Shown: piece by piece, positions 7,917 to 12,662 of the stretch
Layout of the letters: every line of letters begins with the position of its first letter
How positions within the stretch are numbered: the stretch's first letter is position 1
DNA from: Pseudomonadota bacterium
Lineage (GTDB): Bacteria; Pseudomonadota; Gammaproteobacteria; Xanthomonadales; Rhodanobacteraceae
DNA length: 12,662 bases
Direction: 5' to 3'
NCBI GenBank assembly: GCA_021777635.1
Contig: JAJYDI010000047.1
Span: forward strand, 1 to 12,662
Program-made: the position numbers and the translations under genes
Notes under the pieces: generated by a model
What the model saw: only the letters and a program-made list of their open reading frames with translations
What the model was told of the DNA's origin: nothing
The model's database searches: none

Positions 7917-8013
7917 GGGTGCATGCGCCAATGTATCGAGGTGCTTGTCGCATGCGAATCAAGGCCGCCGGCACCACCGTACCGACTCTCGCCCGTTCCC
8001 CGATGGAGCCGTC
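7917..8013 (+). other. kup-fabA intergenic region with repeated GCATGCG
   Basis: This 97-bp gap separates kup from the fab pair. GCATGCG occurs at 7921-7927 and again at 7950-7956, 29 bp apart; since GCATGC is itself palindromic, the pair can be read as direct or inverted repeats. I see no convincing sigma-70 boxes and no terminator. A GGAG Shine-Dalgarno for fabA lies at 8005-8008. A regulatory role for the repeats is speculative. Confidence 0.3.
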
Positions 8014-8526
8014 ATGAACACCGCTTCCTTCACTCGCGAACAGTTGCTGGCCTGCGGGCACGGCCAGCTGTTCGGGCCCGGCAACGCGCGTCTGCCGCTG
8101 CCCAACATGCTGATGTTCGACCGCATCCTCAGCATTTCCGACAGCGGCGGGGCCTACGACCGCGGCTACATCGAGGCCGAGCTCGACATCCGTCCCGACC
8201 TGTGGTTCTTCGGCTGCCACTTCGAGGGCGACCCGGTGATGCCGGGCTGCCTCGGGCTCGACGCGCTCTGGCAGCTGGTCGGCTTCTTTCTGGCCTGGCA
8301 GGGACTGCCCGGGCGCGGCCGCGCGCTGGGCGTCGGCGAAGTGAAGTTTTCCGGCCAGGTGCTGCCCACGGCGCGACGGGTGACCTACCAGATCGACATC
8401 CGCCGCGTGATGCGACAGAAACTGGCGATGTCGATCGGCAACGGGCGCATGCTGGTCGACGGGCGGCCGATCTACGAGGCCAGCAACCTGCGCGTCGGTC
8501 TTTTCACCAGCACCGAGGGCTTCTGA
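8014..8526 (+). CDS. fabA: 3-hydroxydecanoyl-[ACP] dehydratase/isomerase FabA
   Basis: FabA is the cytoplasmic bifunctional enzyme that dehydrates 3-hydroxydecanoyl-ACP and isomerises trans-2- to cis-3-decenoyl-ACP, introducing the double bond of unsaturated fatty acids without oxygen. The 170 residues match the family length (E. coli 172). The active-site block [11 protein letters not shown] (68-78) and CLGLDALWQ (79-87) contains the catalytic His69 and Asp83 of the hot-dog fold. [12 protein letters not shown] (27-38) and [13 protein letters not shown] are also typical and separate FabA from FabZ. The start is chosen at 8014, with GGAG 5 nt upstream. fabB begins 2 bp after the stop, so the two form an operon, the usual arrangement for this pathway. 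Confidence 0.98.
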   Translation: MNTASFTREQLLACGHGQLFGPGNARLPLPNMLMFDRILSISDSGGAYDRGYIEAELDIRPDLWFFGCHFEGDPVMPGCLGLDALWQLVGFFLAWQGLPGRGRALGVGEVKFSGQVLPTARRVTYQIDIRRVMRQKLAMSIGNGRMLVDGRPIYEASNLRVGLFTSTEGF

Positions 8527-8528
8527 GC

Positions 8529-9749
8529 ATGCCGGGAAAGCGCGTCGTCATCACCGGGATGGGCATCGTCTCGTGCCTGGGCAACGATCCCGGCACGGTC
8601 AGCGACGCGCTGCGCGATGGCCGTTCCGGCATCCGCTTCGTGCCCGAATATGCCGAACTGGGCCTGCGCAGCCAGGTCGCCGGGGTGCCGCAGATCGACC
8701 TCGACGCCGCCATCGATCGCAAGCTCAAGCGCTTCATGGGCGACGCCGCCGCCTACGCCTGCGTGGCGATGCAGGATGCCATCGCCGATGCCGGCCTGAC
8801 ACCGGAGCAGGTGCGCAGCGAGCGCAGCGGCCTGATCGCCGGATCCGGCGGCGGCTCGCCCGCGAGCCAGATCGAGACCGCCGACCTGCTGCGAACGCGC
8901 GGCGTGCGCCGCGTCGGCCCTTACATGGTGCCGCGCTCGATGTGCTCGACGGTCTCCGCGGGCCTGGCCACCGCGTTCGGCATCCGCGGCATGAGCTATT
9001 CGATCTCGGCGGCCTGCGCCACCTCGGCGCACTGCATCGGGGCGGCCGCGCAGCAGATCCACAGCGGCGCGCTGGATGTCGTGTTCGCCGGCGGCGGCGA
9101 GGAGCTGCACTGGGGCATGACCGCGCAGTTCGACGCCATGGGCGCGCTGTCATCGCACTTCAACGGCGACCCCGCGCGCGCCTCGAGGCCCTATGACGCC
9201 GGTCGCGACGGCTTCGTCATCGCCGGCGGCGGCGGCATGCTGGTGCTGGAGGACCTCGAGCACGCGCGGCGCCGCGGCGCGCGCATCCATGCCGAGCTGA
9301 TCGGCTACGGCATCAGCTCCGACGGCGCCGACATGGTCGCGCCCAGCGGCGAGGGCGCGGTGCGCTGCATGCGCATGGCGCTGGACGCCGCCGGCGGCGA
9401 CATCGACTACATCAACACCCACGGCACCTCGACGCCGCTGGGCGACATCACCGAGCTCGACGCGCTGCGCAAGGTGTTCGGCGCGTCCTGCCCGCCGCTG
9501 TCGTCAACCAAGGCGCTCAGCGGCCATTCGCTGGGCGCGGCCAGCGTGCACGAGGCGATCTACTGCCTGCTGATGCTGCGCGATGGTTTCATCGCCGGCT
9601 CCGCGCATATCGACACGCTGGATCCGCGCGCCGCCGATTTCCCCATCGTGCGCTCATCGCGCGCGGCCGCGCTCGACACCGTGCTCTCCAACAGCTTCGG
9701 CTTCGGCGGCACCAACGGCTGTCTGGTGCTGCGCCGTCACAGCGGTTGA
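8529..9749 (+). CDS. fabB: 3-oxoacyl-[ACP] synthase I (FabB)
   Basis: FabB is the condensing enzyme that elongates acyl-ACP with malonyl-ACP and is needed to extend the cis-3-decenoyl-ACP made by FabA. The protein has exactly the 406 residues of E. coli FabB. The catalytic triad falls at the same numbers: Cys163 in SAACATSAH, His298 in [11 protein letters not shown] and His333 in [12 protein letters not shown], with Lys328 in SSTKAL. The glycine-rich C-terminal [16 protein letters not shown] is also typical. The combination with fabA makes FabB far more likely than FabF. GAGGG (8515-8519), inside the fabA end, serves as Shine-Dalgarno 9 nt before the ATG. The gene ends 19 bp from the stop of the convergent exporter gene, leaving no room for a separate terminator. 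Confidence 0.98.
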   Translation: MPGKRVVITGMGIVSCLGNDPGTVSDALRDGRSGIRFVPEYAELGLRSQVAGVPQIDLDAAIDRKLKRFMGDAAAYACVAMQDAIADAGLTPEQVRSERSGLIAGSGGGSPASQIETADLLRTRGVRRVGPYMVPRSMCSTVSAGLATAFGIRGMSYSISAACATSAHCIGAAAQQIHSGALDVVFAGGGEELHWGMTAQFDAMGALSSHFNGDPARASRPYDAGRDGFVIAGGGGMLVLEDLEHARRRGARIHAELIGYGISSDGADMVAPSGEGAVRCMRMALDAAGGDIDYINTHGTSTPLGDITELDALRKVFGASCPPLSSTKALSGHSLGAASVHEAIYCLLMLRDGFIAGSAHIDTLDPRAADFPIVRSSRAAALDTVLSNSFGFGGTNGCLVLRRHSG

Positions 9750-9768
9750 GCGGTTCGCGCGCCCGCTC

Positions 9769-10998
9769 TCACAGGCTGCGGCGCGGCGAGACCAGCAGGT
9801 CGCCGAACAGCAGGCCGGCGACCAGCGCGACCAGCAGGGTGACCAGCAGCATGCCGGCATTGACACCCAGATTGACGTCGCGTTCCAGCAAGTATCCGAC
9901 GCTGCGGAATCCGACCGAGCCCGGCACCAGCAGGATGATGCCCGGCTCGCGCACCAGGGCACCGGGCCGGCCGACGTGGCGCGCGTAGAGGTTGCTCAGC
10001 GCACCCATCAGCAGGCCGCCGAGGAATACGCCGAAACCGGCCCCGAACAGGCTGCCGCCAGCGCGCGTCACCGCGTAGCCCAGCACCGCTGACGCCATGA
10101 CCAGCGGCCAGTCGCGGCGTGCCGCCTGGAACAGCACCGCGAACGCCAGCGCGCCGAACAGCAGCGCCGGAAGATCAGCCCAGCCCGGCACCGGCGGCAA
10201 CGTCCGTATCGCTTCGGGCACGCCCAGCAGCATGCACAACTGCGCCGCCGCCAGCGTGCCGAACGTCAGTTTGAGCAGGGTGGCCAGGGCACCGGCCATG
10301 CGCGCGACGCCCGACACCAGATGCTGCGTCGACAGCTCGCGCACCGCGGTGGTCAGGGTCAGGCCGGGCATCAGCACGATCAGCGCCGAAAGCACCACCG
10401 GCTTGACCGCCAGCGGCACGATCCAGGCCGCGATCAGGCTGGCGACCAGGGTGGCGACGAAGGCGGCGATCGCCTCGTTTGCCGCTGCCAGCCGCGGACG
10501 ACTGCTGCCGGCGATGCTGAGCAGGCCGATCAGCAGGCCGATCAGCCCTGCCGCCAGCACGCCGGCCCAGGACGTGTGCAACAAGGTGGCCACGGCCGCC
10601 GCGGCCATGCCGAAGGCGGCGACCGTGGCGCCGGCCCAGCCCCGCGGCGGCGGCGCCGACAAGGCCCGCAGCTGGGCGAATCCGGCGCTGACATCGAGCG
10701 CGCCGGCGATCACCTGATCGGCGATGCGATCGACCACGCACAGACGCGCCAGATGCACATCCCCCGGCGGCAGCCGCATGACCTGGGTCAGCGGCGGACT
10801 GTCATTGCCGCCCGGTTCCGCCAGGGTCAGGATGATCGCGGTCGGACTGCACCAGACCTCCGCCGCCAGCCCCAGTCGCTGCGCGACCAGGCTGACGGCG
10901 TTCTCCAGCCTTGGAGCAGCGGTGCCGTACTGGTGCAGGCGCCGCGCGATCTCGGCGACGAAGGCCATGCGCGCCTCGCGCGGCGCGGTGGTGCTCAT
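9769..10998 (-). CDS. ThrE/YjjP-YjjB family exporter (threonine/serine or dicarboxylate)
   Basis: This inner-membrane protein joins both halves of the ThrE family in one chain of 409 residues, as in Corynebacterium ThrE, where E. coli has separate YjjP and YjjB. Residues 1-115 form a soluble domain (AEIARRLHQYGTAAPRLENAV). About ten hydrophobic segments follow from 122 to 401. Each half carries its signature: LMPGLTLTTAVREL (209-222) in the first, LVPGSVGFRSVGYL (357-370) in the second. ThrE exports threonine and serine; YjjPB has been linked to succinate export, so the substrate is uncertain. The start is ambiguous: ATG 10998 fits the family length but has no Shine-Dalgarno, while ATG 10968 (399 residues) has GAGG 5 nt upstream. 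The frame stays open far upstream, but that part has no family similarity. Transcription converges with fabB. Confidence 0.85.
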   Translation of the reverse strand: MSTTAPREARMAFVAEIARRLHQYGTAAPRLENAVSLVAQRLGLAAEVWCSPTAIILTLAEPGGNDSPPLTQVMRLPPGDVHLARLCVVDRIADQVIAGALDVSAGFAQLRALSAPPPRGWAGATVAAFGMAAAAVATLLHTSWAGVLAAGLIGLLIGLLSIAGSSRPRLAAANEAIAAFVATLVASLIAAWIVPLAVKPVVLSALIVLMPGLTLTTAVRELSTQHLVSGVARMAGALATLLKLTFGTLAAAQLCMLLGVPEAIRTLPPVPGWADLPALLFGALAFAVLFQAARRDWPLVMASAVLGYAVTRAGGSLFGAGFGVFLGGLLMGALSNLYARHVGRPGALVREPGIILLVPGSVGFRSVGYLLERDVNLGVNAGMLLVTLLVALVAGLLFGDLLVSPRRSL

Positions 10999-11335
10999 GC
11001 GCCGCACCCGGGCGGTCCGGCGGGCGCCGCAGCCGCGCCGGCACCGGAAGCGGGCGACGCCGACGGGTCCGGGAACATCGGTGCACGCGGGAGTCGGATC
11101 ATCCGGGGATCGTACCGGCGTTGTGCGGCCGCCGCGAGCCGCGATCGTGCCGCCGCACCGGACGATCCCGCGGGTGGCCTCGCCGATGGGCAGCCCGGGC
11201 CCCACCCCGGCCGGCGCCCTGCCGATGATTCCGGCACGACGCGGCGGTGCCTGTTTGCGTGCCGCGTGTTTCGCGGCAAGATGCGCACCGGCGCGGGCTG
11301 TCACTGACGCGCGCCGCGAGCACCGCATCGGCATC
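10999..11335. other. Divergent gene-free spacer between exporter and UDG-family gene
   Basis: I find no supported gene in these 337 bases. Minus-strand and plus-strand frames remain open, but the translations are Arg/Ala/Pro-rich, low-information sequences typical of GC-rich DNA. On the minus strand TACGAT (11114-11109) resembles a -10 box for the exporter gene, without a matching -35. TGCCGCG (11260-11266) and CGCGGCA (11272-11278) form a perfect 7-bp stem with a 5-nt loop about 60 bp before the UDG-family start. No strong promoter is visible for either gene. Confidence 0.5.
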
Positions 11336-11950
11336 ATGACGCAGACCGACCTCGATCGCCTGCTGGTTCGCATCCGCGCCTGCCGCGCCTGTGCGGCATG
11401 CCTGCCGCTGGGACCGCGACCGATCCTGCAAGCGGGCGCGGGCGCGCGGCTGCTGATCGTCGGTCAGGCGCCGGGACGCAAGGCGCACGCCGACGGCATC
11501 CCCTGGAACGACGCCAGCGGCGAGCGCCTGCGAGCCTGGCTCGGCATCGATGCCGATACTTTCCACGACCCCGGCCGGCTGGCGATCGTGCCGGTCGGTT
11601 TCTGTTATCCCGGCCGCGGCGGCGGCGGCGACCGGCCGCCGCGTCCCGAATGCGCGCCGCTGTGGTTTGCCGCGTTGCGCGCGCAGTTGCCCCGCATCGA
11701 GCTGACCCTGGCGATCGGTCGGTACGCGCAGCGCCACGTGCTCGGCGTGGCGCGCCAGGCCAGCCTGACCGCAACCGTGCGTGCCTGGCGCGATTACGGT
11801 CCGCACGTCCTGCCGCTGCCGCACCCGTCGCCGCGCAACACGCCCTGGCTGCAGCGCCAGCCGTGGTTTGCGGCAGAACTCTTGCCGGTGCTGCGCGCGC
11901 GGGTACGCGCGGTCGTGGCAACGACGGCGCGCCCGCGCCGCAACGCGTGA
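11336..11950 (+). CDS. Uracil-DNA glycosylase superfamily protein, probable Fe-S type
   Basis: Uracil-DNA glycosylases remove uracil or other deaminated bases from DNA, the first step of base excision repair. This 204-residue protein has the superfamily's two active-site motifs. Motif 1 is GQAPGRKAH (43-51), in place of the GEAPG of family 4. Motif 2 is HPSPRN (163-168), like that of SMUG1-type enzymes. Cys16 and Cys19 near the N-terminus and Cys90 and Cys106 in the middle are spaced much like the four Fe-S cluster ligands of family 4 enzymes; Cys22 is extra. The block DGIPWNDASGERLRAWLG (53-70) replaces the usual family 4 GxPFVGxAG segment. Exact substrate specificity cannot be assigned. The ATG at 11336 lacks a clear Shine-Dalgarno. 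The DUF488 gene follows 11 bp downstream and is probably co-translated. Superfamily membership is fairly sure; activity is inferred. Confidence 0.85.
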   Translation: MTQTDLDRLLVRIRACRACAACLPLGPRPILQAGAGARLLIVGQAPGRKAHADGIPWNDASGERLRAWLGIDADTFHDPGRLAIVPVGFCYPGRGGGGDRPPRPECAPLWFAALRAQLPRIELTLAIGRYAQRHVLGVARQASLTATVRAWRDYGPHVLPLPHPSPRNTPWLQRQPWFAAELLPVLRARVRAVVATTARPRRNA

Positions 11951-11961
11951 GGAGGCGGCCC

Positions 11962-12324
11962 ATGGACATCCGCATCCGGCGCGCCTACGACGACCCCGCA
12001 TCCGGTGACGGCTACCGTGTGCTGGTCGATCGCGTCTGGCCGCGCGGACGCAGCAGGCAGCAGCTTGCGCTCGACGCCTGGGCGAAGGATCTGGCGCCGA
12101 GCACCGCGCTGCGGCAATGGTTCGGCCATCGACCGGAGCGCTGGGACGCCTTTCGCGTTCGCTACCTCACGGAACTGGACGCGGCGTCCGCGAGCGCGCA
12201 ACTGCGCGCCCTGCGGACCGCCGCCGGCCACGGTCCGCTGACCCTCGTGTACGGCGCGCGTGACACGATGCACAACCAGGCCGTGGTCCTGCGCGAGGCG
12301 CTGCGTGCGCTGGGACAGCGATGA
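11962..12324 (+). CDS. DUF488 (YeaO-like) family protein
   Basis: This 120-residue cytoplasmic protein shows the DUF488 signature: an N-terminal IRIRRAYDDP, VDRVWPRGRSR (22-32), AWAKDLAPST (39-48) with RQWFGH (51-56), and TLVYGARDTMHNQAVVL (94-110). The biochemical function of the family is not established. The start is well defined: GGAGG (11951-11955) begins at the base after the upstream TGA and lies 6 nt before the ATG, so it is almost certainly expressed with the UDG-family gene and coupled to it. It ends 12 bp from the stop of the convergent DUF493 gene. Without better evidence I would not call it a repair protein, although its neighbour makes that worth asking. Confidence 0.9.
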   Translation: MDIRIRRAYDDPASGDGYRVLVDRVWPRGRSRQQLALDAWAKDLAPSTALRQWFGHRPERWDAFRVRYLTELDAASASAQLRALRTAAGHGPLTLVYGARDTMHNQAVVLREALRALGQR

Positions 12325-12336
12325 TGACGGGTGCCG

Positions 12337-12627
12337 CTACAGCGTGTAGCGCACGTCCGGATCGGCGCGCAGGACGCGGTGTGCACCATCGTAGGCCGCG
12401 CGCGAGAGCGCGCTGAAGCCGACACTGACGGCGACGTAGTGGCCCTCGCGCGAGGGCCGCAGGCGCCGGCTGCCGGCGGTTACGGTCACGCCGTCGGCGC
12501 CTGCCAGCAGCGCCGGCACGCGCTCCTCGAGGCCGACGCCGGCGCGGCCCACCGCGGTGATCTCGAACTCGCCGGGAAAGACGAAGCCTTCGCCCGGCGG
12601 CAGCTCGCTGAAAGGCGTTTCCTTCAT
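12337..12627 (-). CDS. DUF493 (YbeD-like) small protein
   Basis: This 96-residue protein matches the DUF493/YbeD family: FVFPGEFEITAVGR (15-28), the central RPSREGHYVAVSVGF (57-71), and the closing LRADPDVRYTL (86-96). YbeD is a small ACT-like alpha-beta protein of unclear function, usually encoded between dacA and lipB and often annotated as a putative lipoate-biosynthesis regulator. Here the gene downstream is the convergent DUF488 gene, so lipB does not follow. The ATG at 12627 gives the usual family start (MKETPF), but the frame is open to the window edge, so an earlier start cannot be excluded. A TGA in another frame overlaps the ATG (ATGA), which may be the end of an upstream gene. Confidence 0.85.
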   Translation of the reverse strand: MKETPFSELPPGEGFVFPGEFEITAVGRAGVGLEERVPALLAGADGVTVTAGSRRLRPSREGHYVAVSVGFSALSRAAYDGAHRVLRADPDVRYTL

Positions 12628-12662
12628 CCCTTGCCACCGCCTGCCGACGACGCTGGCGAGCC
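12624..12662 (-). CDS. Possible C-terminal end of an upstream gene overlapping the DUF493 start
   Basis: In one minus-strand frame twelve codons (GSPASSAGGGKG) run from the window edge to a TGA that overlaps the DUF493 ATG by 4 bp. Such overlaps are common between coupled genes, and dacA or a transaminase gene often precedes ybeD. Twelve low-complexity residues identify nothing, and the DUF493 frame itself is open and has higher third-position GC here. This is a possibility only. Confidence 0.25.
   Translation of the reverse strand, partial: GSPASSAGGGKG

Noticed and set aside
5946..7931. A minus-strand open frame of about 2 kb opposite kup
   Set aside because: It is codon-aligned antisense to the well-conserved kup gene, with His/Gln/Arg-rich, domain-free translation; the same composition effect explains it.
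7923..8526. A longer fabB frame starting within the fabA region, and an earlier fabA ATG at 7945
   Set aside because: FabB aligns from 8529 with exactly the E. coli length and residue numbers, and FabA from 8014 with a proper Shine-Dalgarno; the extensions overlap other genes or lack family similarity.
9750..9768. A bidirectional terminator between fabB and the exporter gene
   Set aside because: The 19 bp between the two stop codons contain no stem-loop and no T-run.
10999..11373. A 125-residue N-terminal extension of the ThrE-type exporter
   Set aside because: The frame is open, but the extension is Arg/Pro/Ala-rich with no family similarity, overlaps the start of the divergent UDG-family gene, and the family normally begins near residue 1 of the 409-residue version.
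1..12662. A defence, mobile or biosynthetic island
   Set aside because: Every gene but the receptor, exporter and three small uncharacterised-family proteins is core metabolism or repair. I see no integrase, transposase, tRNA-adjacent repeat, composition shift or repeat array.

Overview
The window is very GC-rich, densely coded chromosomal DNA, most likely from a gammaproteobacterium of the Xanthomonadales/Lysobacterales (for example a Rhodanobacteraceae-like genus). This rests on the combination of a xanthomonad-style TonB-dependent receptor, an FmdB-aspS-yebC-ruvC-ruvA backbone followed by kup, and fabA-fabB with gammaproteobacterial lengths and active sites. The genus is inference. Almost everything is recognisable core-genome content. 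I see no tRNA, rRNA, insertion sequence, CRISPR array, phage gene or toxin-antitoxin pair, and no clear previously undescribed system.

Layout. Positions 1-1569 (minus) hold the N-terminal 523 residues of a TonB-dependent outer-membrane receptor that runs off the left edge. A short AT-richer divergent region (1570-1776) carries a candidate receptor promoter inside an inverted repeat, and a candidate promoter for the plus-strand genes. From 1777 the plus strand carries a zinc-ribbon FmdB-type protein, aspS (aspartyl-tRNA synthetase), a perfect 26-bp palindrome at the aspS stop, then yebC, ruvC, ruvA (4-bp overlap with ruvC) and kup (potassium uptake). After a 97-bp gap come fabA and fabB, 2 bp apart.

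Right-hand part. A fused ThrE/YjjP-YjjB-type exporter on the minus strand converges on fabB. A 337-bp spacer separates it from a divergent pair on the plus strand: a uracil-DNA-glycosylase-superfamily protein with four candidate Fe-S cysteines, and a DUF488 protein whose Shine-Dalgarno directly follows the glycosylase stop. At the right edge a DUF493 (YbeD-like) gene on the minus strand converges on the DUF488 gene.

How the genes fit together. aspS and yebC serve translation, ruvC and ruvA process Holliday junctions, Kup imports potassium, and FabA/FabB form the anaerobic-type unsaturated fatty acid branch. These form runs of closely packed genes rather than one pathway. Points worth a second look are the operator-like repeat at the receptor promoter, the non-discriminating-type histidine in AspRS, the palindrome after aspS, the absence of ruvB next to ruvA, and the mixed motifs of the UDG-family protein.
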